A stretch of DNA of 64,000 nt from Tsukamurella pulmonis (GCF_900103175.1 NZ_FNLF01000002.1:3052136-3116135), one strand, 5' to 3'. Counted from the first letter of the stretch, positions 30,421 through 40,719 are shown. Translations and numbers: made by a program. Notes: generated from the letters alone by a model not told the origin.

Positions 30421-30903
30421 CTACCGGGCCCTGAGGACCATCGTGCCGGTGGCGCGGTCCTGCATGCCGCGACCGTCGACGTCCTGGATGAGCGGCGGCA
30501 CGATGAAGATGATGAGCAGGTTGCGGGCCAGCGCGCGGACGATGCCCACCCGCATCTGCGAGTTCTCGATCCGCGCGACCCGCAGGCCCGCGAAGTACTG
30601 GCCCGGCGTGAACCCGAACAGCGTCACCGAGAGCACACCCACGGCGAACCAGATGCCCAGCGCGAGCGTGTCGAAAGCGGTGGGCTCGCCACCGAAGACG
30701 CGGCTCGGACCCACGATCGCGACGGCGATGAGCGCCGACGGCACCCAGTCCAGGAACAGGGCCAGCACGCGCCGGCCCGATCCGGCGGCCGAACCGACAC
30801 CGTCCCGCGGCAGGCCGAGGGCCTGGCCCCGGTACTCGCTGTGGGCGCCCTCGGGCAGTGCCGCGGAGGCACCGGAGAGCCATGATCCCGTTTCTCGACG
30901 CAT
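30421..30903 (-). CDS. RDD-family membrane protein
   Basis: The 160-aa protein matches Rv2219A. It has the RDD layout: a leading R-R-V-L-A-L-F-L-D-W near residue 45 and about three to four hydrophobic segments. P-G-Q-Y-F-A-G-L-R-V is typical of the family. Function is unknown; some RDD proteins act as Na+/H+ antiporters. ATG at 30903 lies 6 nt after TACCCT, consistent with a leaderless mRNA. It is divergent from glnA1. Confidence 0.88.
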   Translation of the reverse strand: MRRETGSWLSGASAALPEGAHSEYRGQALGLPRDGVGSAAGSGRRVLALFLDWVPSALIAVAIVGPSRVFGGEPTAFDTLALGIWFAVGVLSVTLFGFTPGQYFAGLRVARIENSQMRVGIVRALARNLLIIFIVPPLIQDVDGRGMQDRATGTMVLRAR

Positions 30904-30909
30904 GCCCTC

Positions 30910-30915
30910 AGGGTA
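30910..30915 (-). promoter_or_regulatory. -10 box of leaderless RDD gene
   Basis: TACCCT (minus strand) lies 6 nt before the ATG at 30903. Confidence 0.55.
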
Positions 30916-30958
30916 CGTGGCACGCGATCCGGCGGCCCTGACGGACGGCCCTGGATGT

Positions 30959-30996
30959 GTAACACCGATGAAACATTGCGTTAGTTCTCGGGCAAC
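30959..30996 (+). promoter_or_regulatory. GlnR-type box upstream of glnA1
   Basis: GTAAC-n6-GAAAC (30959-30974) matches the actinobacterial GlnR half-site pattern exactly. A weaker second pair TTAGT-n6-GCAAC follows in phase to 30996. It lies upstream of a -10 candidate TAACGT (31007-31012), a position suited to activation under nitrogen limitation. Confidence 0.65.
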
Positions 30997-31006
30997 ACCT
31001 CGTCCA

Positions 31007-31012
31007 TAACGT
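31007..31012 (+). promoter_or_regulatory. Putative glnA1 -10 box
   Basis: TAACGT would start transcription near 31019, leaving a leader of about 70 nt that contains AAGGAG before the GTG. Confidence 0.45.
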
Positions 31013-31091
31013 TCATTCTCGTAACCTCGGTGGTGGTGCGAACGGTACGACCGTGAACGTCACCGCCGGACGACGAAGGAGCAAGTAACAG

Positions 31092-32525
31092 GTGTTCACT
31101 ACCAAAGAGGAACTTCTCGACTACCTGAAGAAGGAGAATGTCGAGTACGTCGACATCCGCTTCTGCGATCTGCCCGGCACGATGCAGCACTTCAGCATCC
31201 CCGCCGAGGCCTTCGACGAGAGCGTCTTCGAGGACGGCCTGGCGTTCGACGGTTCGTCGATCCGCGGCTTCCAGTCGATCGACGAGTCCGACATGATGCT
31301 GCTGCCCGACGTCACCACGGCGCGCATCGATCCCTTCCGCGCCGCGAAGACCATGAACATCTCGTTCTTCGTGCACGACCCGTTCACCCGCGAGGCCTAC
31401 AGCCGCGACCCCCGCAACATCGCGCGCAAGGCCGAGGAGTACCTGCTCAGCACCGGTATCGCCGACACCTGCTTCTTCGGTGCCGAGGCCGAGTTCTACA
31501 TCTTCGATTCGGTCTCCTACGACTCGTCGATCAACGGCTCCTTCTACGAGGTCGACTCGATCTCGGGCTCCTGGAACACCGGCCGCCCGATCGAGGAGGA
31601 CGGCTCCCCCAACCGCGGCTACAAGGTCCGCAACAAGGGCGGCTACTTCCCCGTCGCGCCGTACGACCACTACGTGGATCTGCGCGACAAGATCTCCACC
31701 AACCTCAAGAACGCCGGCTTCACGCTCGAGCGCGGCCACCACGAGGTGGGCACCGGCGGCCAGGCCGAGATCAACTACAAGTTCGACACGCTGCTGCACG
31801 CGGCCGACGACGTCCAGCTGTTCAAGTACATCGTCAAGAACACCGCGTGGCAGGAGGGCAAGACCGTCACGTTCATGCCGAAGCCGCTCTTCGGTGACAA
31901 CGGCTCGGGCATGCACGCCCACCAGTCGCTGTGGAAGGACGGCAAGCCGCTGTTCTACGACGAGGCCGGCTACGGCGGTCTGTCGGACATCGCGCGCTAC
32001 TACATCGGCGGCATCCTGCACCACGCGCCGTCGCTGCTCGCCTTCACCAACCCGACGATCAACTCGTACAAGCGCCTGGTGCCGGGCTACGAGGCCCCGA
32101 TCAACCTGGTGTACAGCCAGCGCAACCGTTCGGCCTGTGTGCGCATCCCGATCACGGGCAACAACCCGAAGGCCAAGCGCATCGAGTTCCGCTGCCCCGA
32201 TTCCTCGGGCAACCCGTACCTGGCCTTCGCCGCCATGATGATGGCCGGCCTGGACGGCGTGAAGAACAAGATCGAGCCGCACGCCCCCGTCGACAAGGAC
32301 CTCTACGAGCTGCCGCCCGAGGAGGCCAAGGGCATCCCGCAGGCCCCGACCTCGCTCCCGGCGGTCATCGACCGCCTCGAGGAGGACCACGAGTACCTCA
32401 CCGCCGGTGGCGTGTTCACCGAGGACCTCATCGAGACCTGGATCCAGTACAAGCGCGACGTGGAGATCGCCCCGGTGAACCTCCGTCCGCACCCGTACGA
32501 GTTCGAGCTCTACTACGACGTGTGA
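31092..32525 (+). CDS. glnA1: Glutamine synthetase type I (adenylylation-regulated)
   Basis: GlnA1 makes glutamine from glutamate, ammonia and ATP and is the main assimilatory enzyme. The 477-aa protein has the GSI-beta layout, with [10 protein letters not shown] near the N-terminus. The ATP-site motif [14 protein letters not shown] and the loop N-R-S-A follow. The adenylylation target is Tyr405 in D-L-Y-E-L-P-P-E, the substrate of GlnE encoded at 36.3-39.3 kb. GTG at 31092 follows AAGGAG. A GlnR-type box lies upstream. Confidence 0.98.
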   Translation: MFTTKEELLDYLKKENVEYVDIRFCDLPGTMQHFSIPAEAFDESVFEDGLAFDGSSIRGFQSIDESDMMLLPDVTTARIDPFRAAKTMNISFFVHDPFTREAYSRDPRNIARKAEEYLLSTGIADTCFFGAEAEFYIFDSVSYDSSINGSFYEVDSISGSWNTGRPIEEDGSPNRGYKVRNKGGYFPVAPYDHYVDLRDKISTNLKNAGFTLERGHHEVGTGGQAEINYKFDTLLHAADDVQLFKYIVKNTAWQEGKTVTFMPKPLFGDNGSGMHAHQSLWKDGKPLFYDEAGYGGLSDIARYYIGGILHHAPSLLAFTNPTINSYKRLVPGYEAPINLVYSQRNRSACVRIPITGNNPKAKRIEFRCPDSSGNPYLAFAAMMMAGLDGVKNKIEPHAPVDKDLYELPPEEAKGIPQAPTSLPAVIDRLEEDHEYLTAGGVFTEDLIETWIQYKRDVEIAPVNLRPHPYEFELYYDV

Positions 32526-32544
32526 GTCGTAGCCCGCAGGCGTT

Positions 32545-32581
32545 CCGGCCCCGCACCGTCTTCTCGACGGTGCGGGGCCGG
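32545..32581 (+). terminator. Terminator of glnA1
   Basis: A 16-bp perfect stem (CCGGCCCCGCACCGTC paired with its complement) around a TTCTC loop starts 20 bp after the glnA1 stop. Confidence 0.9.
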
Positions 32582-32645
32582 TCCCGTTCGCCGGCACTGC
32601 GCCCGCTTCCTCGGGCGTATCGTCGGTGGAGACGAGGAGGCGAGG

Positions 32646-32834
32646 ATGTTCGAGACGAAGCTCAAGGGCAACGACGTGGTGGATCGGTCCGGCGCGGGTT
32701 CCGGCCCGGCGCGCCCGCGGGTGAGCACGACGCTCCCCGACGGCGAGGTGCTCGTCATCCCCACCGCGGACACGAGCCGCCGGCACGACGCCGAGGATCT
32801 CGGTCGCAGCTCGGCGCGCCCGGACCCGGCCTAG
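32646..32834 (+). CDS. Small hypothetical protein
   Basis: The 62-aa reading frame starts at an ATG with GAGGAGGCGAGG just upstream, and a TATCGT box lies about 24 bp before it, so expression is plausible. The product is hydrophilic and Pro/Arg/Asp-rich, and no family is recognised. It lies alone between the glnA1 terminator and the convergent pyruvyltransferase gene, with an 11-bp gap. Chance opening in GC-rich DNA cannot be ruled out. Confidence 0.45.
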   Translation: MFETKLKGNDVVDRSGAGSGPARPRVSTTLPDGEVLVIPTADTSRRHDAEDLGRSSARPDPA

Positions 32835-32845
32835 CCCGCGCGGGT

Positions 32846-34135
32846 TCAGCCCCGGGGGTACAGCCGCGCCGCCAGCGCGGTCTTGCGCGCGATGTTCTCC
32901 CGACGGTCCGCCTCCGGGAAGCCGCCCGCGACGGGCCGGGCGGGGAGCGGCGAGTCGTCGCCGACGACGGTCCACCGCGAACCGAACTCCACCAGTGAGC
33001 CGTGCTTGACGCCGTAGTAGTCCCGCTTGGGCACCACCGCGACGCCGCTGTCGCCCGCCGCGGCGGCCAGCAGGTGCGGATGGAACCGCGAGCTGATCCA
33101 CGTGCGCCCGTCGCCGACGGGCAGGCCGTCGCGCCAGACGTCGAGGAACGGGATGATCCGCGCACCGGCGATCCGCTCCCCCAACAGCTTCGGGACGGTG
33201 TAGTCGTGGCCGGGGATCCCTTCGACGACGGTGACGCGCTCGCCGGGGACGTCCCAGGCGTCGAGGAGTTCGCGCACCAGGGCGGCCAGCGCCGGGGCGC
33301 CGGTGCGGCCGTCGCGGGCGAAGTCCTCGGCGAGGTCCTCCTGCATGCACAGCACCACCTCGTCGTGCCGCCCGGATTCACGCGGCCCACGACGAGCTCC
33401 GCTGCGGCCGGCGGCGGCGCCGAGACCGAGCCACACGTCGTCGCCGGTGAACGAGGCGCCGGGAACGCCCTGCAGCGCCTCGTACGAGGGCCGGTCCCGC
33501 ACGTCGAACACCGCGAAGGCCGCCGCGTCCGCGCGGAACCGGACGAGTGCCTCACCGTCGGGGAGCGGCAGCAGGCCGAGCCCCGTCGCGTACGCGGGTG
33601 CGCCGGTGCGCCGCGCGACGGCGGCGACCGCGGAGATCACCGGGAACCATTGGGGCCATTGCCGGTTGACGTACCCACCGCCGATGACGTGGATGCTGGA
33701 CGCCCGGAGCAGATGGTCCACTCCTTCGGCGAGTCCGGGGGCGATCCGCATGTCGGTCGCGGCGCTCGCCACCCAGTCCTGCGCGCCGGTGCCGTCGAGG
33801 CCGGGGTTCTCGTCCGCCGCGCGGGCGAGCCGCCACAGGGTGTCCACGAACACGGCGCGCGGGTGATCGCCCGCGAACAGCAGCGCCGCCTCCCCCACGT
33901 GTGCGACGTCCACGACGACCGTCGCGGTGGGACGGGCCCGGGCCAGATGGCGCAACCAGATCCGCAGCACCAGTTCGTCGCCCAGGTTCGGATGGCCCGC
34001 GACGCCGATCAGGTAGATGATCTCGCCGCGGCCCACACCGCCCAGCGCCCGCTCCACGGCGCCGACCGCGCGGCGCACGGGCCTGCGGAGCCCGGCGATC
34101 CGGACCATCTCGGCCACCGTCCCAAGCGTTCCCAC
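32846..34135 (-). CDS. Polysaccharide pyruvyl transferase family protein
   Basis: The product belongs to the CsaB/WcaK-like polysaccharide pyruvyltransferase family, which adds pyruvate ketals to cell-surface sugars from PEP. The 429-aa protein begins with a basic stretch and I-I-Y-L-I-G-V-A-G-H-P-N-L-G-D-E, the usual donor-site region (G-xx-N-xGD). H-V-I-G-G-G-Y-V-N and a C-terminal S-S-R-F-H-P-H-L-L-A-A-A complete it. GTG at 34135 is preferred over GTG 34141, because TAGCGT ends 6 nt before the former. It is isolated; no surface polysaccharide genes are adjacent. Confidence 0.82.
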   Translation of the reverse strand: MGTLGTVAEMVRIAGLRRPVRRAVGAVERALGGVGRGEIIYLIGVAGHPNLGDELVLRIWLRHLARARPTATVVVDVAHVGEAALLFAGDHPRAVFVDTLWRLARAADENPGLDGTGAQDWVASAATDMRIAPGLAEGVDHLLRASSIHVIGGGYVNRQWPQWFPVISAVAAVARRTGAPAYATGLGLLPLPDGEALVRFRADAAAFAVFDVRDRPSYEALQGVPGASFTGDDVWLGLGAAAGRSGARRGPRESGRHDEVVLCMQEDLAEDFARDGRTGAPALAALVRELLDAWDVPGERVTVVEGIPGHDYTVPKLLGERIAGARIIPFLDVWRDGLPVGDGRTWISSRFHPHLLAAAAGDSGVAVVPKRDYYGVKHGSLVEFGSRWTVVGDDSPLPARPVAGGFPEADRRENIARKTALAARLYPRG

Positions 34136-34141
34136 GGCCAC

Positions 34142-34147
34142 ACGCTA
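34142..34147 (-). promoter_or_regulatory. -10 box of the leaderless pyruvyltransferase gene
   Basis: TAGCGT (minus strand) ends 6 nt before GTG 34135. Confidence 0.5.
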
Positions 34148-34213
34148 CCGATCCGGCGCGCAGGATGCGCCGGCCCGCGGCCGGGAGTTCGCCGGCCGGC
34201 TCCATCGAGGCGG

Positions 34214-34219
34214 TAGGTT
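34214..34219 (+). promoter_or_regulatory. -10 box of the first FKBP lipoprotein gene
   Basis: TAGGTT ends 8 nt before the ATG at 34228; there is no Shine-Dalgarno. Confidence 0.5.
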
Positions 34220-34227
34220 CTTGTGTC

Positions 34228-34776
34228 ATGCGCGCTCCCCGACCGATCCTCGCCACCGTCGCCGCCGTCCTCGCCGCCGGGGCGCTCACCGCCTGCAACA
34301 CGCCCGAGGCGGCGGCCGCGTGCCCCACCGGCGCGCCCGGCACCGCGACCGCCCCCGACTGGACGCATCCGGGACAGACCGGCTCGATCGTGGTCACCGG
34401 CTCCACCGACACGGCGTCGCCGCAGATCGCCGTCGAGAAGCCCTTCTCGGTGGCGCAGACCCAGGTGCAGGCCTTCGATCCGCCCGGCGACGGTGCCGTG
34501 GTCGCCGAGACCGCGCGCGTCTCGGTCTGCTACCTCGGCGTGAACGGCCGCACGGGCGATCGTTTCGACAGCACCTACGACGACGGCAAGCCCGCATCGT
34601 TCCCGCTCGACGGGGTGATCCCCGGCTTCAAGAAGGCGATCGCCGGCCAGAAGGTCGGCAGCTCGGTGGGCGTCGCCGTCGCGCCGGAGGACGGCTACCC
34701 GACCGGGACGCCGGACGGCCGGATCCAGGCCGGCGACACCATCGTCTTCGCGATCAAGATCCTCTCCGCGTCCTGA
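34228..34776 (+). CDS. FKBP-type peptidyl-prolyl isomerase lipoprotein
   Basis: The 182-aa protein has a signal peptide ending in a lipobox (L-T-A-C near residue 22) and should be anchored outside the membrane. The C-terminal half is a compact FKBP domain: V-S-V-C-Y-L-G-V-N-G-R-T-G, then F-P-L-D-G-V-I-P-G-F-K-K-A-I, then P-E-D-G-Y-P and D-T-I-V-F-A-I. A prolyl isomerase role in folding exported proteins is likely. A clear paralogue is encoded at 40815-41396. The F420-type oxidoreductase gene follows after 77 bp. Confidence 0.87.
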   Translation: MRAPRPILATVAAVLAAGALTACNTPEAAAACPTGAPGTATAPDWTHPGQTGSIVVTGSTDTASPQIAVEKPFSVAQTQVQAFDPPGDGAVVAETARVSVCYLGVNGRTGDRFDSTYDDGKPASFPLDGVIPGFKKAIAGQKVGSSVGVAVAPEDGYPTGTPDGRIQAGDTIVFAIKILSAS

Positions 34777-34853
34777 CTCGGATCGGGGATCGCCCCGATG
34801 TGCGGGCGGACCACTGCGGCGAGACTGGGATCACCCCGAACCCAGGAGGCGTC

Positions 34854-35330
34854 ATGCGCGTACTGTCCGTCGTCGTCGGAGCCCTCGTGCTCGTCCCGCT
34901 CGCGGCGCTCGCCGTGATCCTCGCCGGCATCCGGTTCCGGATCCGCCCGGTCCTCGACGCGGTGCGCCGGTTCAACCGGGACGTCACCAACCCCCGGGCC
35001 GTGCACGACGCACATTCGCCCGATTCCACCCGCACGGTGGTCCGGCACGTCGGCCGGCGCAGCGGCCGGGCCTACGAGACGCCCGTCGACGCCTTCGCGA
35101 CCGACCGCGGCGCCCTCGTCATCGCCCTGCCGTACGGCCCCGAGACCGACTGGGTCCGCAACATCCGGGCCGCCGGCACGGTCGAACTGCTGCGGCAGGG
35201 TGCGACCCTCACGGCGACCGACCCCCGCATCGTCGCCACCGCCGACGTGCTCGACGAGATCCCTGCCGGCGCGCGGCGCACGCTGCGCATGTTCGGCGTC
35301 GCACAGTGCCTGGAGCTGCGCACGGCCTAG
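34854..35330 (+). CDS. Deazaflavin (F420)-dependent nitroreductase-family protein
   Basis: The 158-aa protein belongs to the DUF385/Ddn-like split beta-barrel family that uses F420H2 in actinobacteria. An N-terminal hydrophobic helix (residues 3-25) probably anchors it. The core has the expected T-V-V-R-H-V-G-R-R-S-G-R-A-Y-E-T-P-V and the W-V-R-N-I-R-A-A-G motif. ATG at 34854 has AGGAGG at 34844-34849. The substrate is not predictable. Confidence 0.87.
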   Translation: MRVLSVVVGALVLVPLAALAVILAGIRFRIRPVLDAVRRFNRDVTNPRAVHDAHSPDSTRTVVRHVGRRSGRAYETPVDAFATDRGALVIALPYGPETDWVRNIRAAGTVELLRQGATLTATDPRIVATADVLDEIPAGARRTLRMFGVAQCLELRTA

Positions 35331-35349
35331 TCGGCGGCGCCCGGCGCCG

Positions 35350-36288
35350 TCAGCCGACGCGCGCGAGGACGGCCCGGTGGTCGGCGCCGCTGATCTCGTG
35401 CGTGCTCACCTCGGCGGCGCCGAGGCCGCGCAGCAGGACGTGGTCGATGCCCACCAGCGCTGGATAGGTCTTGTCCGTCGGATAGGTGGGGGCGAACCCG
35501 GCGCCGGCGAGCTGCCCCGCGTCCCGGTAGCCGCCCGTGAGCAGCCTGCGGAACTGCACGTGGTCGAAGGTCGCGTTGTAGTCGCCCAGCGCGATCACCG
35601 GCCGCGGCTCGGGCACGCCCTGCAGCAGCGCCTCGATCTTGCGCAACTCGTCGGCCCAGTCGGCGGGCTCCAGCGGCGGCACGGGATGCACCGCGAACAG
35701 TTGGACATCGCCCCGGCCGGGCACCGTCGCGACCGCGGTCAGGGCGGTCAGCGCGAACCCCGGCACCGTCGCCGTGCTCGAGAGCGGGTGACGGCTGTAG
35801 AGGGCCGTGCCGTAGGCGAGCCGGTCCGGACGCACGAACGAGTGCGGGAGGTCCGCCGCGATGCTCGAGGCGGCGATCCGCGCCGCGGCCTCGGGCGTGA
35901 TCTCCTCGACCGCGAGGACGTCGACCTCGTTGTCGCGCACGAGTCGCGCGAGCTCGCCCGCATCGCCCTGCCCCAGTTGGATGTTGGCGGTCAGCACCGT
36001 CAGGGTCGCCCCGGTGGGCGCCGCCTCGCCGCGCCACAGCGGCGCCTGCACCCACACCGCGGCGGCGGCCACCGCGACGGCGAGCACCAGCCGGATCAGA
36101 GCGCGGGCGTAGAGCAGGCACACGAGCGCGATCGCGAGCGTCGCCACGAGCAGCACCGGCACCATCGCGGCCGCGGCCACCGCGATCTTCTGCTCCCCCG
36201 GCCAGAAGTGCAGGCCGAGCGAGGCCAGGGCGGCCACGAGTGCAAGGGTGCCGACGATGCTCGCGGCGGTCCGGATGAAGATCCTCAT
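35350..36288 (-). CDS. Membrane-anchored endonuclease/exonuclease/phosphatase-family protein
   Basis: The 312-aa protein starts with three or so hydrophobic helices in the first 85 residues and ends in an EEP-family hydrolase domain. Visible motifs are L-T-A-N-I-Q, V-L-A-V-E-E-I (metal-ligand Glu), G-D-Y-N-A-T and G-I-D-H-V-L with S-G-A-D-H-R-A-V at the end. Such proteins hydrolyse phosphodiesters of nucleic acids or lipids; the substrate here is unknown. It lies 24 bp after glnE on the same strand, possibly in its operon. Confidence 0.87.
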   Translation of the reverse strand: MRIFIRTAASIVGTLALVAALASLGLHFWPGEQKIAVAAAAMVPVLLVATLAIALVCLLYARALIRLVLAVAVAAAAVWVQAPLWRGEAAPTGATLTVLTANIQLGQGDAGELARLVRDNEVDVLAVEEITPEAAARIAASSIAADLPHSFVRPDRLAYGTALYSRHPLSSTATVPGFALTALTAVATVPGRGDVQLFAVHPVPPLEPADWADELRKIEALLQGVPEPRPVIALGDYNATFDHVQFRRLLTGGYRDAGQLAGAGFAPTYPTDKTYPALVGIDHVLLRGLGAAEVSTHEISGADHRAVLARVG

Positions 36289-36312
36289 GCGGACATCCTG
36301 CCCGGTGAACTC

Positions 36313-39300
36313 CTATTCGCCCCAGAACACCCGGTCGACCACCGCCCGCGCGCGTCGCGTGGTCCGCAGGTAGTCGTCGAGGAAGTCCAGGGAGTCGCCC
36401 CGCCAGCCGGCCACGTAGGCGACGTTGGAGAGCACCGCACCGGGGCCGGGCAGCTGGTCGACGGGCTTGCCCCGCACCAGGAACAGCGCGTTGCGCGAGC
36501 GGGTCGCGGTGAGCCACGCCTCCCGCAGCAGCTGGACGTCGGCCTCGGGCAGCAGTTCCGCGGCACCGATGGCGTCGAGCGATTCGAGCGTCGAGGTGTT
36601 GCGCAGCGCGGGAACGGCACTGGCGTGCCGCAACTGCTCGAGCTGCACGGTCCACTCGACGTCGGAGAGTCCGCCGCGGCCGAGCTTGGTGTGCGTCGCG
36701 GGATCGGCTCCGCGGGGCAGGCGTTCGGAGTCCACGCGCGCCTTCACCCGCCGCAGCTCGTTGACCGTGGCGGGCGAAACGCCACCTTCGGGATAGCGGG
36801 TCTCGTCCACCATGTGCAGGAACTCGCGGGCTATCTCCTCATCGCCGGCGACGTGCGTGGCCCGCAGCAGCGCCTGCACCTCCCAGGGCTGCGCCCACTG
36901 CCGGTAATAGGCGCGGTAGGCCGCCAGCGTGCGCACGACGGGCCCGTTGCGCCCCTCGGGCCGCAGGCCGGTGTCGACCTCGAGCCCCGGATCGACCGAC
37001 GGTGCGCCGAGTCGCGTCCGCACGGCGTCCGCCACCAGGTTGGACCAGCGGACGGCGTCCGACTCCTCGTAGCCCTCGTTGGGCACGCAGACGAACAGCA
37101 CGTCGGCGTCGGAGCCGTACCCGATCTCGTGACCGCCGAGGCGCCCCATGCCGATGACGGCGATGCGGGCCGGCGCGCCCGGTTGGTAGGCGCTGCGGCT
37201 GGACTCGCGTTCGACCACGGAGGTCGCGATCTCGGACACCAGCGCTGCGTCGAGCGCCGCGCCCCACACCGAGGACAGCGCGGCGCACACCTCGGGCACC
37301 GTCATCATCCCCAGGATGTCGGCGGAGGCGACGCGGGCGATCTCACTGCGCCGCATGGCCCGCGCCACCGCGATCGCCCGGTCGCGGTGGTGCGCGCGGC
37401 TGACCGCGGCGAGCATGCCGTTGTAGACCTCGCGGGGCGAGGGTTCGATGAGCTTGGGGCCGGTGGCCCCGTCGGCGTAGAGGCGGATCACATCGGGCGA
37501 ACGGGCGAGCAGCTCGGCCACGAAGGTCGACGAACCCAGGACGGTCATCAGCCGCTGCGCGACCACGGACTCGTCGCGCAGCACCCGCAGGTACCACTCC
37601 ACATCGCGCAGCTCCTCCGAGAGCTTGCGGTAATTGAGCAGTCCCGCATCGGGATTCGGCGTCTCGCTGAGCCATTCGAGCAGGGTGGGCAACAGGATGG
37701 TCTGGATCCGGCCGCGCCGCGACGAGTCCGCCATCGCCTTGAGGTGCGCGAGCGCGTTCTGCGGCTGCAGGAAGCCGAGCGCTCCCAGTCGCGCGATGAT
37801 CGCGTCGTCGCTCAGGCTCACGGCGTCGGCATCGAGGTTCGCGATCGAGTCGAGCAGCGGCCGGTAGAACAGCTTCGTGTGCAGCCTGCGCACGCGCGCC
37901 GACTGGCGTTTGAGCTCGGCGCGCAGCACGCCCGCGGCGTCCCGGTCGCCGTCGGGACGGATGTGCGCGGCGCGCGCCAGCCAGCGCCAGGCCTCCTCGT
38001 GATCGGCCGGGGGCAGCAGGTGCGTGCGCTCCATCCGGCGCAGCTGCAGGCGGTGCTCGAGCCCCCGCAGGAACTCGTAGGAGGCCGTGAAGTTGGCCCC
38101 GTCGTCACGGCCCACGTAGCCGCCGACGGTCAGTGCCTCGAGCGCGTCGACAGTGCTCCGCTCCCGTAGCGTCTCGTCGGTGCGGCCGTGCACCAGCTGC
38201 AGCAGCTGGACGGCGAACTCGACGTCACGCAGGCCGCCGCGGCCCAGTTTCAGTTCCCGCTCGCGCAGCTCGGGCGCGATGTTCTCCTCGACGCGGCGGC
38301 GCATCTGTTGCACGTCCTGGACGAAGTCCTCGCGCTCGGCGGCCTCCCACACCATGGGGCTCACCGCGGCGAGGTACTCGTATCCCAGTTCCATGTCGCC
38401 GGTCTGCGGCCGCGCCTTGAGCAGGGCCTGGAACTCCCAGGTCTTGGCCCACCGCTTGTAGTACGCCACATGCGATTCCAGCGTGCGGGTCAGGCTGCCG
38501 TTCTTGCCCTCGGGCCGCAGCGCCGCGTCGACGTCGAAGAAGGCGGCCGAGCCGATCCGCATCATCTCGCCGGCGAGCCGCGCGGAGAGCCCGTCGGCGG
38601 GCTCGGCGACGAAGATGACGTCCACGTCGGAGACGTAGTTCAGTTCCCGCGCACCGCATTTGCCCATCGCGACCACGGCCAGACGACCTTCCGGGTCGCC
38701 GTCCGGGTACACCGTGGCCACCGCCACCGCCAGGGCCGCGGTCAGCGCGGCGTCGGCCAGATCGGCGAGGTGCGAGCCCACCACCGAGAAGGGCAGCGTG
38801 GGCTCGTTCTCCACCAGCTCCGCCAGGTCGCGCGCTGCCAGGACCAGCATCAGGTCCCGGTAGCCGTCCCGGAGGGCGGCGATCGCCTCGCCACCGGTCA
38901 CGGCGGCTCGGTAGAGCAGGTCGTCGTCACGTCGCCCCGGCACCTTCACCGCGCCGACGACGGCGAGCATCGCGGCGATCAGGTCGTCCCGCGACTGCAG
39001 TGGCGCGGTGTCGCGCAGCAGGCGCCACGACGCGGGGTGACTGATCAGGTGGTCACCGAGGGCGTCGGAGGCGCCGAGCAGCCCGAACAGCCTTCCGCGG
39101 AAGGTGGTGTCGGAGCGGATCAGGGCATCGATCTCGGCCCAGTCGGTGCCGGAGGCCTCGCGCAGGCGCACCAGCGCCCGCAGCGCCCAGTCCGGATCCG
39201 CGGCCCGCGAGAGCGCCCACAGCACGTCGGCGCACTCGGCGTTCGCCCACCCCAGGGAGGCGAGGTTGTCCTCGGCGTTCGCATCGAGCAGGCCGAGGCG

Positions 39301-39342
39301 GCCCGCGCTCGGGCGACGGACCTCGCGATTGGTCGGTGGCAC
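36313..39342 (-). CDS. glnE: Bifunctional glutamine synthetase adenylyltransferase/deadenylylase
   Basis: GlnE adds AMP to, and removes it from, the GlnA1 tyrosine to tune nitrogen assimilation. The 1009-aa length is normal. Two nucleotidyltransferase domains are present. The N-terminal one (motif V-S-D-V-D-V-I-F-V near residue 237) is usually the deadenylylase. The C-terminal one (G-S-D-A-D-V-L-F-V near residue 744) is the adenylylase. Both keep the metal-binding Asp pair. The GTG at 39342 lies 13 bp after the glnA2 stop, so the genes are co-transcribed, as Rv2221c/Rv2222c are. Confidence 0.97.
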   Translation of the reverse strand: MPPTNREVRRPSAGRLGLLDANAEDNLASLGWANAECADVLWALSRAADPDWALRALVRLREASGTDWAEIDALIRSDTTFRGRLFGLLGASDALGDHLISHPASWRLLRDTAPLQSRDDLIAAMLAVVGAVKVPGRRDDDLLYRAAVTGGEAIAALRDGYRDLMLVLAARDLAELVENEPTLPFSVVGSHLADLADAALTAALAVAVATVYPDGDPEGRLAVVAMGKCGARELNYVSDVDVIFVAEPADGLSARLAGEMMRIGSAAFFDVDAALRPEGKNGSLTRTLESHVAYYKRWAKTWEFQALLKARPQTGDMELGYEYLAAVSPMVWEAAEREDFVQDVQQMRRRVEENIAPELRERELKLGRGGLRDVEFAVQLLQLVHGRTDETLRERSTVDALEALTVGGYVGRDDGANFTASYEFLRGLEHRLQLRRMERTHLLPPADHEEAWRWLARAAHIRPDGDRDAAGVLRAELKRQSARVRRLHTKLFYRPLLDSIANLDADAVSLSDDAIIARLGALGFLQPQNALAHLKAMADSSRRGRIQTILLPTLLEWLSETPNPDAGLLNYRKLSEELRDVEWYLRVLRDESVVAQRLMTVLGSSTFVAELLARSPDVIRLYADGATGPKLIEPSPREVYNGMLAAVSRAHHRDRAIAVARAMRRSEIARVASADILGMMTVPEVCAALSSVWGAALDAALVSEIATSVVERESSRSAYQPGAPARIAVIGMGRLGGHEIGYGSDADVLFVCVPNEGYEESDAVRWSNLVADAVRTRLGAPSVDPGLEVDTGLRPEGRNGPVVRTLAAYRAYYRQWAQPWEVQALLRATHVAGDEEIAREFLHMVDETRYPEGGVSPATVNELRRVKARVDSERLPRGADPATHTKLGRGGLSDVEWTVQLEQLRHASAVPALRNTSTLESLDAIGAAELLPEADVQLLREAWLTATRSRNALFLVRGKPVDQLPGPGAVLSNVAYVAGWRGDSLDFLDDYLRTTRRARAVVDRVFWGE

Positions 39343-39355
39343 CGTCGGTCCCGCC

Positions 39356-40696
39356 CTACAGCGAGAGGTAGCGGTCGAGCTCGAAGGGGGTGACCACCGA
39401 GCGGTAGTCGTTCCACTCCGACCACTTGTTGCGCAGGAAGTACTCGAAGACGTGCTCCCCCAGCGTCTCCGCGACCAGCTCGCTCTTCTCCATCAGCACG
39501 AGCGCGTCGTCGAGACCGGTGGGCAGGTCGCGGAAGCCCATCGAGCGGCGCTCGCGGGCGGTCATCTGCCGCACGTCGTCCTCGGCGGCCTCCGGAAGGT
39601 CGTAGCCGCCCTTGACGCCCTCGAGGCCGGCGGCGCACAGCACCGCGAAGGCCAGGTACGGGTTGCAGGCCGAGTCGGGCGAGCGCACCTCGACGCGGCG
39701 GCTGCTGGACTTGTTCGGCGTGTAGAGGGGCACGCGCACCATCGCGGAGCGGTTGGCCGCGCCCCAGGTGGCGGCGGTCGGTGCCTCGTCGCCGGTCACC
39801 AGCCGCTTGTAGGAGTTGACCCACTGGTTGGTGACGGCCGAGATCTCCGGCGCGTGGTGCAGGATGCCCGCGATGAAGGCCTTGCCGGTGGCGGAGAGCT
39901 GGAGCTCGTCGTCCGGGTCGTGGAAGGCGTTGGAGTCGCCCTCGAACAGGCTCATGTGGGTGTGCATGCCCGATCCCGGGTGGTGGGTGAAGGGCTTCGG
40001 CATGAACGAGGCCTTCACTCCCTCGGACATCGCCACCTCCTTGACGAGGTAGCGGAAGGTCATCACGTTGTCGGCCATCGAGAGGGCGTCGGCGTAGCGC
40101 AGGTCGATCTCCTGCTGGCCCGGCCCGGCCTCGTGGTGGCTGAACTCGACGGAGATCCCCATCGCCTCGAGCGCCTCGATCGCGCTGCGGCGGAAGTTGG
40201 GCGCGGACTCGTGCACCGCCTGGTCGAAGTAGCCGCCGGTGTCCGCGGGCACCGGCATGCCGTTGTCGGCGAGCTGCTTCTTGAGCAGGTAGAACTCGAT
40301 CTCCGGGTGCACGTAGCAGGAGAAGCCGAGATCGGCCGCGCGGCCCAGTTGCCGGCGCAGCACGTGCCGGCTGTCGCCCCAGGAGGGCGTCCCGTCGGGC
40401 ATCGCGATGTCGCAGAACATGCGGACCGAGTGCATCTCCCCGTCGTTGCTCAGCCACGGGAGCACCTGGAACGTCGACGGGTCCGGCTTGGCGACGGTGT
40501 CCGCCTCCGAGACCCGCGAGAAGCCCTCGATGGAGCTGCCGTCGAAGCCGATGCCCTCGGTGAACGCGCCCTCCAGCTCGGCGGGCGCGATCGCGACGGA
40601 CTTGAGGAAACCGAGGACGTCGGTGAACCACAGCCGCACGAAGCGGATGTCCCGTTCCTCGATGGTGCGAAGCACGAACTCCTGCTGCCGGTCCAT
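39356..40696 (-). CDS. glnA2: Glutamine synthetase-like protein GlnA2
   Basis: The 446-aa protein is the second GSI-type synthetase of Mycobacteriales (Rv2222c). The GS core is intact: [27 protein letters not shown] and R-x-E-V-R-S-P-D. The loop that carries the adenylylation Tyr in GlnA1 reads Y-D-L-P-E here, so control by GlnE is not expected. The ATG at 40696 lies 6 nt after TAGGGT, suggesting a leaderless mRNA. A GlnR-like half-box sits near its -35 region. Confidence 0.95.
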   Translation of the reverse strand: MDRQQEFVLRTIEERDIRFVRLWFTDVLGFLKSVAIAPAELEGAFTEGIGFDGSSIEGFSRVSEADTVAKPDPSTFQVLPWLSNDGEMHSVRMFCDIAMPDGTPSWGDSRHVLRRQLGRAADLGFSCYVHPEIEFYLLKKQLADNGMPVPADTGGYFDQAVHESAPNFRRSAIEALEAMGISVEFSHHEAGPGQQEIDLRYADALSMADNVMTFRYLVKEVAMSEGVKASFMPKPFTHHPGSGMHTHMSLFEGDSNAFHDPDDELQLSATGKAFIAGILHHAPEISAVTNQWVNSYKRLVTGDEAPTAATWGAANRSAMVRVPLYTPNKSSSRRVEVRSPDSACNPYLAFAVLCAAGLEGVKGGYDLPEAAEDDVRQMTARERRSMGFRDLPTGLDDALVLMEKSELVAETLGEHVFEYFLRNKWSEWNDYRSVVTPFELDRYLSL

Positions 40697-40702
40697 GCGT
40701 CG

Positions 40703-40708
40703 ACCCTA
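40703..40708 (-). promoter_or_regulatory. -10 box of the leaderless glnA2-glnE operon
   Basis: TAGGGT on the minus strand ends 6 nt before the glnA2 ATG. Confidence 0.55.
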
Positions 40709-40719
40709 AGCGAGGAGGT

